A DNA stretch of 64,000 bases, taken from positions 372,001-436,000 of the forward strand of contig NZ_CP011253.3 of the NCBI RefSeq assembly GCF_000972785.3, written 5' to 3'. Below are positions 53,244 to 62,368 of this stretch, one piece after another (the first letter of the stretch is position 1; each line of letters begins with the position of its first letter). This DNA is from Pandoraea oxalativorans (lineage in GTDB: Bacteria > Pseudomonadota > Gammaproteobacteria > Burkholderiales > Burkholderiaceae). Position numbers and translations under genes: made by a program. Under the pieces are notes generated by a model. The model had not been told where the DNA came from. It saw only the letters and a list, made by a program, of their open reading frames with translations, and did not search any database.

Positions 53244-53978
53244 TTACCCGCGTTCTTCCCTGCGGGCAGGCCAGCGCAGTGGGTCCTCTTGCGCCACGGC
53301 ATTCGAGCCCGGCGCTGCGGCCGCGCGGGGTGATCGGTTCATTTCGTCGTCTTGCCGACGGTCCGGATCGTCGATGCGGTGAGGGACCTCGCTCGTCTGC
53401 GCGTCGGCACGCGTCATGTTGGCTTCCGAAGACGCTTCCGAGAGTGCCGGGTAGCGAGTGGGCGAGGCGGAGGAGGGCTGATGACGGACGGGAAATTCGG
53501 CGTCCAGGTCCCCACTGTCGTCGCGCGTGTCATCATCGAATGCATCCGAGTGCGCGCCGACGGACGCTGTGCCGTGGGACGATGACGCATAAGCGCTCGT
53601 GGTGGCTGGCGGCGCCGCATGACTCAGGCGCGAACTGAGACTGCGGATGATCTCCGCAAGCCAGACCTGATCGCGGTTCTCCAGCTTGCACAGCGACCGG
53701 CTGATCTGCGGCAGGGGGGTGCGTTCGGAGGCCAGCGCCGTGTCTTCCGCACTGCCTGCGGCCGGAGCGAAACGCAGCATTTCGGACGTCGGCACGCCCA
53801 GCGTGTCTGCCAACACACAAATGTTGACGAGGGCGACATTGCGTCTGCCCCGTTCGATACCGCTGACATACGAGCGTGCCAGACCGCTCTCGAGGGCAAG
53901 CTTCTCCTGCGACCAGCCGCGCGCCTTACGCAAGCGGGCCAGATGGTCTCCGAACAGGGCGAGTGGATTGGTTTGCAT
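53244..53978 (-). CDS. XRE-family transcriptional regulator (paralogue B) with long tail
   Basis: A 244-residue protein. The helix-turn-helix (FGDHLARLRKARGWSQEKLA, ESGLARSYVSGIERGRRNVA, LVNICVLADTLGVPT) closely matches paralogue A. The shared element RDQVWLAEIIRSLSSRL follows at about 110. Beyond it a polar tail of about 115 residues, rich in Ser, Ala and Asp, looks disordered. The ATG at 53978 is used. The pair seems to come from a tandem duplication. Confidence 0.85.
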   Translation of the reverse strand: MQTNPLALFGDHLARLRKARGWSQEKLALESGLARSYVSGIERGRRNVALVNICVLADTLGVPTSEMLRFAPAAGSAEDTALASERTPLPQISRSLCKLENRDQVWLAEIIRSLSSRLSHAAPPATTSAYASSSHGTASVGAHSDAFDDDTRDDSGDLDAEFPVRHQPSSASPTRYPALSEASSEANMTRADAQTSEVPHRIDDPDRRQDDEMNRSPRAAAAPGSNAVAQEDPLRWPARREERG

Positions 53979-54106
53979 GGCGAACTCCGTTGACGAGTCA
54001 CACAGCGTAATCAATCCCCCCGCGCCCTGCGACGTTATATCGCTCTCCTCCCCATGCGTGACGGGCGGGCCTCTATAAAGAGTCGGTAACGCTAATAGCG
54101 CAAAAT

Positions 54107-55030
54107 TTATCGGACGCTTCCCAATTCATCCGCCACAACGGGCATCGGTTCACGCGCTTTGCGAATCGGCAGATGCCAGTTCTCCCCGAGGGCCACCCCC
54201 GCGAGAATCAACGCGCCGCCCAGCAGGTGATAACCGGCGAGATGCTCCCCGAGACCGAAGGCTGCGATCAGCGCCGTGAAGATCGGTACCAGATTGATGA
54301 CGACGGTCGCTCGACGCGGGCCGATGCGCGCAACGCCGATCATCCAGATGAACGGGGCGGCAATGGACACCGGGATCGTCGCGAAGGCCAGCTCCGGCAG
54401 GTTGTCCATCGAAACGCCAGCCTTCTCCGAGATGAGGTAGAACGGCAGTAGCGCGACGACGGCGAACACGATCTGCGCGTACAGCGACGGCAGTGGGGCG
54501 AGCGGCAGATGCCATTTGCGCAGCAGCACGCAGTAGACGGCGTAGGCGAGCATGGCAGCGACCATCATGGCGTCGCCCACACCGATGCCCTGATCGGCGA
54601 GATGCAGCAGCGAGCCGTGTCCGACGACCAGCAGCACGCCACCGATCGACAGCAAGCCACCGGCCAGCGCGCCGGCCGTGAGGGCGTCGCCCAGCAGCAT
54701 GACCGCGAGCGCGAGCGTCGTGAGGGGCAGCAGCGCCAGAATGATCCCCATATTGGTGGCACTCGTGTAATGCGCTGCCGAATAGGCGAGGCCCTGATAG
54801 ATCGCCATGCCCAGCACGCCGAGGGTGGCGTACTGCGTCATATGCGGCACAAATTGACTGCGCGCGCGCCACAACGCGGGCAACGCGAACGGCGTGAGCA
54901 GCAACGCGGCGGCGAACCAGCGAAGGAAGGCGATTTCCGCAGGGAAGATGTGACCGACGGCGAGCTTGTTGACGATCACGTTGGCCGACCAGATAAGCAC
55001 TGCGGTCAGCGGAAGAATGAAATTAGCCAT
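54107..55030 (-). CDS. EamA/DMT-family exporter
   Basis: A 307-residue membrane protein with ten helices in two EamA repeats: PLTAVLIWSANVIVNKLAVG in the first, and GDAMMVAAMLAYAVYCVLLR in the second, ending with LGEHLAGYHLLGGALILAGV. It probably exports metabolites or drugs. The start is ATG 55030. It is intact, unlike the DMT gene at 1264. No regulator is adjacent. Confidence 0.9.
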   Translation of the reverse strand: MANFILPLTAVLIWSANVIVNKLAVGHIFPAEIAFLRWFAAALLLTPFALPALWRARSQFVPHMTQYATLGVLGMAIYQGLAYSAAHYTSATNMGIILALLPLTTLALAVMLLGDALTAGALAGGLLSIGGVLLVVGHGSLLHLADQGIGVGDAMMVAAMLAYAVYCVLLRKWHLPLAPLPSLYAQIVFAVVALLPFYLISEKAGVSMDNLPELAFATIPVSIAAPFIWMIGVARIGPRRATVVINLVPIFTALIAAFGLGEHLAGYHLLGGALILAGVALGENWHLPIRKAREPMPVVADELGSVR

Positions 55031-55155
55031 GATGTATGCGATGTGCCGGTCGGAAAGCGACCGGCGGGTGACTTGCGAACTGAGGCAAATTGTCCGCCCT
55101 AACGGTACCCGTCGCATAGCGAATTTCAGACAAACGATAAGGGATTTCGGACGCG

Positions 55156-55740
55156 GTGTCCGACGCATCGTCGCCGCCTGATCACCGCCATACGCCCAGG
55201 TCTCGTGCGTGCATTTCGCAGTCCGTCGTTCTCGAGTGTCTGGTACTGATGGATCTGGATCACTTCAAGCGCATCGACGACACGCTCGGCCACGCAGCAG
55301 GCGACTCGGCGCTACGACGCTTTGCCGGATTACTGCGTCGGCGTCTGCGAGAGATCGATGCGGTGGGGCGATAGGGCGGGGAAGCGTTTGGTGCCTTGCT
55401 GGTCAACACCGGCGAAGTCGCTGGACGCGATGTGATGCATCGGTTGCTTGCCGATTTGCGCGCCCGCGTAGCGCAGGCAGAAGCGCAAATGCAGCAAGAG
55501 GAAGCGCTTCGCGTGTCGTTCACGGAGTGCGCGGTGAGCATCGGACTGGTGCCGTCTTCGAGCGCTTTCGATACGCCGCAGGCGTGGCTTCAGCAAGCCG
55601 ATCATGCGGTGTATCGGGCTAAACGTCAGGGGCGCGACGGCATGGTGGTGCTTGAAGCAGGCGTGTCCGGGGCAGGGACGGCAGCAGATCGCGAAACGGC
55701 GACCGGCGCTACAGGTGCAACAAGCGCCATAGGCGCCTGA
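55156..55740 (+). pseudogene. GGDEF-domain diguanylate cyclase fragment with in-frame amber
   Basis: The first part reads [20 protein letters not shown] and [12 protein letters not shown], then TAG at 55372, and continues in the same frame with GGEAFGALLVNTGEVAGRDV. The stop replaces the residue between VGR and GGEAF, normally Tyr or Phe in R-Y-G-G-E-E-F. The active-site motif is GGEAF, degenerate at the fourth position, with the I-site R-E-I-D five residues before. The N-terminal helix of the domain (usual LTGLxNR) is missing, so it is also truncated. It is almost surely inactive as a cyclase. The start given is the first in-frame GTG. Confidence 0.75.
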
Positions 55741-55779
55741 CCTTCAGCCGCTCAGACTCGGTGACCCGGACTCAGTAAC

Positions 55780-56025
55780 TCAGCGCGTGCGCAGGCGCGC
55801 GAAAGCGCCGCGCAACGCGGCGGGCAGGCCTGCGGCGAAATTGAACGGACGGGCCAGTGCGGCCAGACCCTCGCCATTGAGCACGCGCGCGCCTTCCAGA
55901 TGCGTGGCTAGTACGCAGAAATCTTCACGGCGCATGCCCACACGCTGGCAAGCGTGGTCGAGTTGCTTAAGGTCACTCGGATGCAGGCTGATGGTGACGG
56001 TGATGCGCTCTGGGTCGGTGTTCAT
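55780..56025 (-). CDS. Small ribbon-helix-helix-like protein
   Basis: An 81-residue protein with ITVTISLHPSDLKQLDHACQ followed by RVGMRREDFCVLATHLEG, the strand-helix-helix pattern of CopG-like DNA-binding proteins. ATG 56025 was chosen to begin just before the strand. No toxin partner is seen. An IS element starts about 265 bases upstream. Confidence 0.6.
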   Translation of the reverse strand: MNTDPERITVTISLHPSDLKQLDHACQRVGMRREDFCVLATHLEGARVLNGEGLAALARPFNFAAGLPAALRGAFARLRTR

Positions 56026-57239
56026 GACTTTCAATGTTCTCTTTTTCAATGCATCGGGCATGACGCGCGGGAAGGCGCATGCCAAACGCCTGCGCGATAA
56101 CGCGGGCGAGCCGGATCCGACTGCGTGGGATCGGGCCTGTAAGGGGCACATGGCGGACACGTCGAGCGAACGAAACGGCGTCAGGGAAAAGACGATTTCG
56201 GTCCGCCGATGCACGCGATGTCTGATCGTGGCGTCGGATTGTGCTAGGTAACGCGTGGGCAATACGAGGCTGTGGGCGCGTGGAGCTATTGTCGAATCTG
56301 GTGTACGGGGTGCTTTGGGAAATATGAGAAGGCGGTGGCGGTTTAGCTGAGAATGTTGCTTGTCGAAGGCACACCGAGCAAAGCCGGCGCGAGCCGGCCC
56401 CGACCACCATGAAGAAGATTATGAAAGAAACGAACGGCAGAAAAGCACAAACGAAGAGCGCGCTCGATGAACTGATCCAGCAAGGCGCGCGGCAGATCAT
56501 CGAGCAGGCAGTCGAAGCGGAACTGGCGAGCATGCTTGAACAGTACAGCAACGTGAGGTCGATCGACGGTCGGCGTGCCGTGGTGCGCAACGGCTACCTA
56601 CCAGAGCGCGAAGTCGTCACGGCCATCGGTCCGGTGCCGGTTCGGGTACCGAAGGTGCGTGATCGCTCGGGTTCGGGCATCCGCTTCAATTCGGCGGTCG
56701 TGCCGCCGTACGTTCGCAAATCCGCACGCGTGTCGGCCGCACTACCGTGGCTGTACCTGCGAGGCATCTCGACGGGCGACATGAGCGAAGCCATGGGCAT
56801 CATGCTGGGCGGCCAGGTCAGCGGCCTGTCGCCAAATGTGGTGAGTCGTCTGAAGGCGCAATGGGCCGATGAGCATGCTCAGTGGAATCAGCGTGAGTTG
56901 TCGTTGGCGCGCTGGGTGTACTGGTGGGCTGACGGCATTCACACCGGCGTGCGCAGCGACGATTCCGACGGCCAGTGCCTGTTGGTGATCATTGGTGTCA
57001 AACCGGACGGAACGAAAGAGCGTGTGGCGATCAGTGACGGGTATCGGGAATCGAAGGCGTCGTGGGCCGAACTGCTGCTCGATCTGAAAAAGCGCGGTCT
57101 GCAGTCAGGGCCGCTGCTGGCTTGCGGAGATGGTGCGATGGGATTCTGGGCAGCGATGGAAGAAGTGTTCCCGCAGACCAAGCATCAGCGCTGCTGGTTC
57201 CACAAGATGGGCAACGTGCTCAACGCGCTGCCGAAATCG

Positions 57240-57247
57240 CAGCAGGC
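57240..57247. repeat. Target duplication, left copy (CAGCAGGC)
   Basis: The octamer CAGCAGGC occurs at 57240-57247 and again at 58592-58599, directly abutting the ends of the inner IS. It is the 8-bp duplication made on insertion. Confidence 0.9.
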
Positions 57248-58591
57248 GGGGGTGTCAGAAATTCCGTGTTCAAGGCGGGGTTGAGGTTTACACGGATGGC
57301 CGGACGAAACGATCCTCGTAAAGGATAGCGAATTGGTTCATAGCTGTCTTCCAATCTTGAGCGGCGCGGCCCCAATCTGCGGTGATGTTACGCAGCGCCA
57401 GCCAGATCAGCTTTGTTGCCGCATCATCGGTTGGGAAATGGCCTCGGGTCTTGATGATCTTGCGAAGCTGCGAGTTGATGTTCTCAATAGCGTTCGTTGT
57501 GTAGATCACCCGGCGCACAGCGGGCGGGAACGCGAAGAACGGAATGACACGATCCCAGGCATTGCGCCACGCGGCACTGACCGGCGGGAATTTCTGGCCC
57601 CACGGCCCTTGGGAAAATGCGTCCAATTCGGCCAGAGCCGCCTCGGCGCTTGGTGCCGTATAGATCGGCTTGATTGCGGCGGCCAGCCCCTTACGATCCT
57701 TCCAGCTCGCGTAATCCAAACTGTTGCGGATCAGGTGGACGATGCACGTTTGCAACGTCGTCGCTGGAAACACCGCGGCTAACGCCTCGGGCATGCCTTT
57801 GAGGCCGTCAGTCACAGCAATCAGGATGTCGCCCACGCCGCGCGTTTTCAGATCGTTGAACACTTTCATCCAGAACTTGGCCCCCTCGGTGTTCTCGATC
57901 CACAGGCCCAGGATGTCGCGCGTGCCGTCGGGCAGAATGCCCAGCGCGAGATAAATGGCCTTGTTACGCACGACGGCATCCTCGCGGATCTTCACGCGCA
58001 GCGCGTCGAAGAACACGACCGGATACATCGGCTCAAGTGGCCGAGCCTGCCACGCCGTGACTTCAGCCATCACTTCGTCAGTGACTGAGCTGATGAACTC
58101 GGGCGAGACCTCGGTGCCGTACTGCTCCAGAACAAAGCCCTGAATCTCGCGCACGGTCATACCCCGGGCGTACATGGCGACTATCTTGTCGTCGAAGCCT
58201 GTAAAGCGTCGTTCGTGTTTGGGGATCAACAGTGGTTCGAAGCTGCCATCACGGTCGCGGGGCACCCCGATGCGAATCGGGCCGCCTTCAGTCAGAACCG
58301 TCTTGGCGCCTTTGCCATTGCGCTGATTGGTCACGCTGGCCGGTTTGGCCGCGCCAGGCGCGTAGCCGAGATGGTGATTGAGCTCGCCCCCCAGCGCGCG
58401 TTCTATGAGCGCCTTCTTGAGCGCAAGCGTCGCGGCGTGGATGGCTTCGGCCGTCATCGGGCCGTTACCGAATTGTTCAAGCAATTCAGCGGGAATTGCC
58501 GGTAGCTCTACCGGCGGGGTCTTCGGTTTGCGAGGCATAGTCACTCCTTGGCGACATGTTATGCCTCAAACACGAAATTAATGACAGGCCC
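57248..58591 (-). mobile_element. Complete IS256-family insertion sequence, 1344 bp
   Basis: The terminal 29 bases of each end match at 22 positions (left GGGGGTGTCAGAAATTCC..., right end read inward GGGCCTGTCATTAATTTC...). An 8-bp target duplication flanks it. It contains one intact transposase gene on the minus strand and sits inside another IS256-family transposase gene. Confidence 0.9.
57288..58538 (-). CDS. IS256-family transposase, intact
   Basis: A 416-residue mutator-type transposase. The DDE triad is in VVFFDALRVKI, LIAVTDGLKGM and YTTNAIENINSQLRK. N-terminal DNA-binding helices precede (ALKKALIERALGGELNHHLG). ATG 58538 has AAGGAG five bases before; a GTG two codons upstream is possible. 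All family motifs are intact, so the element may be active. Confidence 0.93.
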   Translation of the reverse strand: MPRKPKTPPVELPAIPAELLEQFGNGPMTAEAIHAATLALKKALIERALGGELNHHLGYAPGAAKPASVTNQRNGKGAKTVLTEGGPIRIGVPRDRDGSFEPLLIPKHERRFTGFDDKIVAMYARGMTVREIQGFVLEQYGTEVSPEFISSVTDEVMAEVTAWQARPLEPMYPVVFFDALRVKIREDAVVRNKAIYLALGILPDGTRDILGLWIENTEGAKFWMKVFNDLKTRGVGDILIAVTDGLKGMPEALAAVFPATTLQTCIVHLIRNSLDYASWKDRKGLAAAIKPIYTAPSAEAALAELDAFSQGPWGQKFPPVSAAWRNAWDRVIPFFAFPPAVRRVIYTTNAIENINSQLRKIIKTRGHFPTDDAATKLIWLALRNITADWGRAAQDWKTAMNQFAILYEDRFVRPSV

Positions 58592-58599
58592 CAGCAGGC
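58592..58599. repeat. Target duplication, right copy (CAGCAGGC)
   Basis: It matches the left copy at 57240-57247 exactly. With it the insertion point in the outer transposase is fixed to the base. Confidence 0.9.
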
Positions 58600-59057
58600 C
58601 CGCGCCAAAAAGGCGATGCAGGACATTTGGATGGCCGCCACGCGTGCCGAAGCGCTGGTTGCCTTCAATCACTTCGTTGATACCCACTCGGCAAAGTATC
58701 CGAAGGTGGTCGAAAAGCTGACGCAAGATCGCGACGAGCTGCTGGCATTTTACGATTTCCCGGCCGAACACTGGCAGCATCTGCGCACGACGAATCCGAT
58801 TGAATCGACCTTCGCGACGGTGCGTCACCGCACCAAGCGCACGCGTAACTGCGTCTCGCGCGCGACGTTCCTCGGCCTGGCATTCAAGCTGATCGAGTCG
58901 GCCGAAGACTCGTGGCGGCGCATCCGCGCCCCCGAAAAGATCGCGACGATGCTTGACGGGATGACGTTCAAGGATGGAGAGCCGGTGACCGACAGCACAC
59001 CGGCTCAGCAGCCCCTGGCCGCCTAATCTTGCTCACGCCCCGTACACCAGATTTGAC

Positions 59058-59392
59058 TTTAACTCTGGGCGCGTAATCCGCCGCCTGAGTGTTGCGCGGC
59101 GGCGGTACGGCACTAACGCGTGAGAGCGATGCCTCGTTACTACAGGGAGGGATGACTCTCCATCCGGCCATTGCACAAGCGCCGGAATACAGCATGAGTA
59201 CTGCGGGACTACGAATTGCAACTGCGGGTATTGCTTGGATACTGCAGGGTACTGCGGTGATGCGAGACCTTCTGAACTACAGGACTGCGGTTGATGCGTG
59301 TACAGCGATGCAGACGTCAAACTACCGATACTGCGACTTGCTGAACTGCTACTGCGGATAAAGCGGAACTACGAGAACTACAAGACTTCCGA
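59058..59392. other. Degenerate ACTGCGG-rich stretch leading into the hexamer array
   Basis: No gene. The segment contains many diverged copies of words such as ACTGCGG, GAACTAC and TACTGC, which resemble the unit of the perfect array that follows. It looks like an aged or seeding part of the same repeat. Confidence 0.5.
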
Positions 59393-59512
59393 ACTGCTAC
59401 TGCTACTGCTACTGCTACTGCTACTGCTACTGCTACTGCTACTGCTACTGCTACTGCTACTGCTACTGCTACTGCTACTGCTACTGCTACTGCTACTGCT
59501 ACTGCTACTGCT
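59393..59512. repeat. Hexanucleotide microsatellite (ACTGCT)20
   Basis: Exactly 120 bases of perfect ACTGCT repeats, twenty units. In one plus-strand frame it reads poly-Leu, but the frame has no other coding signs. Changes in copy number would not shift a reading frame but could change spacing of nearby elements. Confidence 0.95.
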
Positions 59513-59532
59513 TGCTACAAGACGACGCTGAA

Positions 59533-59826
59533 TTACGCGGCGTCCTTAAACTGAATGCGAGGGCACGGCGTGACGCGGTGGCTACGGCGATAGCGCAACA
59601 CGCGGTCCATGTACGCTGCCGAGGCATTGCGCATGGCACGGCGGTGCAACTGCTTCACTCGCGCGGCCGACACCGAAATGGCCAATGCTGCGACAACCAA
59701 CCAACTGACGAAAACCACAACACTTCTCCCCGTTGAGTGCAGCGCCGAGACGATCCGGGATGAACCGGTACGCATCGAATTCGAACGGAAATCAAAAAGC
59801 GTGGTGAGCGCCGGTCGCAACTGCAT
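59533..59826 (-). CDS. Small single-helix membrane protein, unknown
   Basis: A 97-residue frame on the minus strand with one membrane helix (VVVFVSWLVVAALAISVSAA, about residues 36-55) and a basic C-terminal tail. The upstream 120 bases are AT-rich and hold promoter-like elements and a palindrome at 59925. The ribosome site is weak. No family is recognised; it may be real but coding is uncertain. Confidence 0.4.
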   Translation of the reverse strand: MQLRPALTTLFDFRSNSMRTGSSRIVSALHSTGRSVVVFVSWLVVAALAISVSAARVKQLHRRAMRNASAAYMDRVLRYRRSHRVTPCPRIQFKDAA

Positions 59827-59924
59827 GTGACTTCAATGGAGTGAATTCTAAATAGATTCCCGAATAGGGTAAACCCTTAAAATCGCAAATAATGTATTTT
59901 TTTAGACGCATTTATTCGAAATTC

Positions 59925-59938
59925 CAAACGATCGTTTG
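59925..59938. promoter_or_regulatory. 14-base palindrome with AACGATCGTT core
   Basis: CAAACGATCGTTTG is a perfect palindrome in an AT-rich stretch about 100 bases upstream of the small membrane-protein frame. It shares its ten central bases with the palindrome at 45805. Confidence 0.45.
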
Positions 59939-59970
59939 AATGTGAGAGCCATCGAATTCAGAGGGAAATT

Positions 59971-60004
59971 GGCCCAAACCCGCATGCCTTCAAGGGTTTG
60001 GGCC
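59971..60004 (-). terminator. Terminator-like hairpin after porin 2
   Basis: GGCCCAAACCC and GGGTTTGGGCC form an 11-bp stem with a 12-base loop, about 20 bases beyond the porin stop. On the minus strand AATTT follows, so the T run is short. Confidence 0.6.
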
Positions 60005-60024
60005 GATGGGCTTTAGCCGGACGA

Positions 60025-61239
60025 TCAGAAGCTGTGCTTCAGTCCCATACCCAGCAGCAACTGGGTGCGAGCACCGGCGTCGATGCCATAGGAGCCGACC
60101 GAGGCCGTCGCTTCCACGTCCTGTCCCTGACTCAGCGTCTTGCCGACCGCTTGCTGATAGCCGCCAATCACATAAGTCGACGTGCGCTTGGACAATGCAT
60201 AGGTGACGCCCGCATTGAACTGGTTGTAATGCGCCCCGAGACTGCCGTCGGCGCGCATGCGCGTGTAGCTGTAGCCGATACCGGTGTTGATGGCTGGCGT
60301 AAGCGCATAGGTGGCGAAAGCATTCACGCTGTCGAACTTCGCCGTGCCGGTGAACAGCGACATGGCGTCGCTCGCATACTGCGCGTTCGAGAACGTCACG
60401 CCGAGAATCGCCGGACCGATCGCGTACTTACCGCCCACCCGTGCAATGCTCACCTTGCTTGCCGTGCGGAAACCGGCATTGATCGGCGAATTGAACAGCG
60501 AACCCGCGCTGCTCGTCCATTCGCGATATGGCCAGTCACCGTTGGCGAGCGGGTTCCCGCGATTGCTGCCGCCATCCGCAAAGAAGTAACCGGCCGCGAA
60601 GGCCACCGGACCATTGCTGTAGGCCCCCGCGAGGCCGTATGAGCGGCCCGCGCCTGTCTTCCCTGCGACGTTGCCGGTCGCATACATCCCTTCGAATTGC
60701 AGACCGCCGAAATTCGGCGTGGCGTAACGGATCGAGTTGTTGATGCGTGCGCCGTTGTCGTAGTTGTCGACGTCTCCCGGCGTGGCGAAGAAGCCGCCGA
60801 AGTAGCCGTCTGCCGTCAGACCCTGCACGAGATTGACGACCGGATCGTATTGACGGCCGATCGTCACTTCGCCCCATTCGCTGCTGCGCAGACCGACGAT
60901 GGCCTTGCGCCCGAACGCGAGACCGCCGTTGCCCATCGATCCGTTGACGGCATTGAAACCGCTTTCGATCTGGAACAGCGCCGAGAGGCCGTTCCCCAGC
61001 GGTTCCGTGCCACGCAGGCCCCAGCGGCTGCCACCGATGATGTTGCTCGTGATGCCGGTAAACGACTCGGGGCCGCTGGCGACTGCGGTGTGATTGGCGT
61101 GCACGATACCGGAGTCGATCGTGCCGTAGAGCGTGACGTTGCTTTGTGCGCTGACGCCGGACGGCAGTGCGAGCAACGCGAGCGTCGCGGCGAGCGCGAG
61201 GGTGCGCAGGCCGGTGTTCAGGTGTGGACGTTGGTTCAT
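60025..61239 (-). CDS. Gram-negative porin (Porin_4 / OmpC-like), second copy
   Basis: A 404-residue porin. ATG 61239 begins a signal peptide (NTGLRTLALAATLALLALPS, cleavage after VSAQ). It is followed by SNVTLYGTIDSGIVHANH, the usual first strand, and RWGLRGTEPLGNGLSALFQI. The C-terminus LLLGMGLKHSF ends in Phe. It forms a diffusion pore in the outer membrane. It is only distantly similar to the porin at 33629. Upstream sequences hold repeated elements that could be operator sites. Confidence 0.92.
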   Translation of the reverse strand: MNQRPHLNTGLRTLALAATLALLALPSGVSAQSNVTLYGTIDSGIVHANHTAVASGPESFTGITSNIIGGSRWGLRGTEPLGNGLSALFQIESGFNAVNGSMGNGGLAFGRKAIVGLRSSEWGEVTIGRQYDPVVNLVQGLTADGYFGGFFATPGDVDNYDNGARINNSIRYATPNFGGLQFEGMYATGNVAGKTGAGRSYGLAGAYSNGPVAFAAGYFFADGGSNRGNPLANGDWPYREWTSSAGSLFNSPINAGFRTASKVSIARVGGKYAIGPAILGVTFSNAQYASDAMSLFTGTAKFDSVNAFATYALTPAINTGIGYSYTRMRADGSLGAHYNQFNAGVTYALSKRTSTYVIGGYQQAVGKTLSQGQDVEATASVGSYGIDAGARTQLLLGMGLKHSF

Positions 61240-61300
61240 GATGTCGAGCGCGTTGGCGCGCATGGTTGAAATCGACATCGAGAATATTGGCGAACACCTA

Positions 61301-61400
61301 TTCGGAATCCTTATGAAAATTCCGAAACCCGGAGATCCGCATGGCAGCGACCGCCGTCCGAGGCCGCTGCCAGAATTTCTAGGAACCCTCCTTAGGAACC
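61301..61400. promoter_or_regulatory. Repeats upstream of porin 2
   Basis: TTCGGAAT (61301-61308) and ATTCCGAA (61319-61326) form an inverted repeat with a 10-base centre. Further upstream, TAGGAACC occurs twice with a 13-base period (61380 and 61393). Function unknown; they lie 60-160 bases before the porin start. Confidence 0.35.
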
Positions 61401-61459
61401 TTGTGCAAACACCGCGATAAGCGTGCTGGCGAAGCTCCCCGCTGGAAGCGTAGCTAGCG

Positions 61460-62368
61460 TCAGGATTCGTCGTTGCCCTCGCCCTGACCCCGTGGCAAGC
61501 CCGCGCGGCGCAAGGCGACACGCGACAGCGCGGCCCAGTCGAGTTGTCCCTCATCGTGAGCGAGGCTGTCGAGGTGGCTGTCGCGCAGCACGCTCGCGAA
61601 CGGCATGGGAACGTTCGCTGCTTCACCGGCGAGCAACGCCAGGCGCACGTCCTTCGCGCCGAGCGCGAGCTTGAAGCCCGCCGGTTCGAACACTTGCTTC
61701 GAAATCGCCCCGCCGTATCCGGTATAGGCGGGGGTGTTGAAAATCGTCGACGTGACCATCTCGAGGAAGTCGCTGCCTGCAACCCCGTGGCCTTGTGCGA
61801 GCGCGGCCGCCTCGCTCATCGACTCGATGGCGCTGGCGATCATGAAGTTCGACGCGAGCTTCACGACGTTCGCCTGTTCGGGCGTGTCGCCGAACCGCCA
61901 CGTGCGCTGGCCGAGCACGTCGAACAGCGGCTGGACCGTATCGATGACGGACGCCTCGCCCGCCACCAGCACGTTGAGTTTTCCGGCTTCGGCCACGTTC
62001 ACGCGTCCCAACACCGGTGCAGCCACATAGCGCAGGCCCAGCGTCTCGCACTGTGCCTGCATCTCGCGGGCAAAGTCGAGCGAGACGGTGGCCATGTTCA
62101 CCACGATGGCGCCGCGCGTGAGGGCGTGAAGCGCGCCGCCGTCGCACAGCACCGTGCGCGAGGTGTCGTCGTCGGCCAGCATGGCGATCAGCACGTCGAC
62201 ACCCAGTGCAGCCTGCGCGGGGCTTGCCGTCGGCGCGGCACCCTCGGCCGCGAGGGCGTCCACGGGGCCGCGCGAACGGTTCCACACGCGCAGCGAATAG
62301 CCTGCCTTGAGCAGATTGCGCGCCATCGGGGCGCCCATCGTGCCGAGTCCGAGAAATCCGATATTCAT
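61460..62368 (-). CDS. 3-hydroxyisobutyrate dehydrogenase-family NAD(P) oxidoreductase
   Basis: A 302-residue beta-hydroxyacid dehydrogenase. The dinucleotide motif is MNIGFLGLGTMGAPMARNLL. The substrate-binding segment is APVLGRVNVAEAGKLNVLVA and the catalytic Lys is in NVVKLASNFMIAS. The start at 62368 has AGGAGAACAT before it. The group includes 3-hydroxyisobutyrate, tartronate-semialdehyde and gamma-hydroxybutyrate dehydrogenases; the exact substrate cannot be told. It is divergent from an AraC gene, probably its regulator. Confidence 0.9.
   Translation of the reverse strand: MNIGFLGLGTMGAPMARNLLKAGYSLRVWNRSRGPVDALAAEGAAPTASPAQAALGVDVLIAMLADDDTSRTVLCDGGALHALTRGAIVVNMATVSLDFAREMQAQCETLGLRYVAAPVLGRVNVAEAGKLNVLVAGEASVIDTVQPLFDVLGQRTWRFGDTPEQANVVKLASNFMIASAIESMSEAAALAQGHGVAGSDFLEMVTSTIFNTPAYTGYGGAISKQVFEPAGFKLALGAKDVRLALLAGEAANVPMPFASVLRDSHLDSLAHDEGQLDWAALSRVALRRAGLPRGQGEGNDES

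Larger units (their letters stand above)
56409..59026 (+). pseudogene. IS256-family transposase disrupted by IS insertion
   Basis: The gene runs from 56409 to 57247, is interrupted, and resumes at 58600 to 59026. Removing the inserted 1352 bases (IS plus one target copy) restores a continuous frame of 421 residues, with KSQQARAKKAM across the join. Catalytic residues are D in YWWADGIHTGV, D in LACGDGAMGFW, and E in TTNPIESTFATVRHR. The start is ATGAAGAAGATTATG. It is inactive as it stands. Confidence 0.9.
56291..59057 (+). mobile_element. IS256-family element interrupted by a second IS256-family element
   Basis: The ends at 56291-56312 and 59036-59057 are inverted repeats identical at 20 of 22 positions (GTCGAATCTGGTGTACGGGG against GTCAAATCTGGTGTACGGGG). 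Between them is a transposase gene split by the element at 57248-58591. I see no convincing target duplication around the outer ends. Confidence 0.85.

Noticed and set aside
55156..55740. Functional diguanylate cyclase
   Set aside because: TAG lies in the active-site loop, the signature is GGEAF and the N-terminal helix of the domain is missing.
59298..59531. Poly-leucine protein encoded by the hexamer array
   Set aside because: The frame is open only because the repeat has no stop; there is no ribosome site and no conserved flanking sequence.
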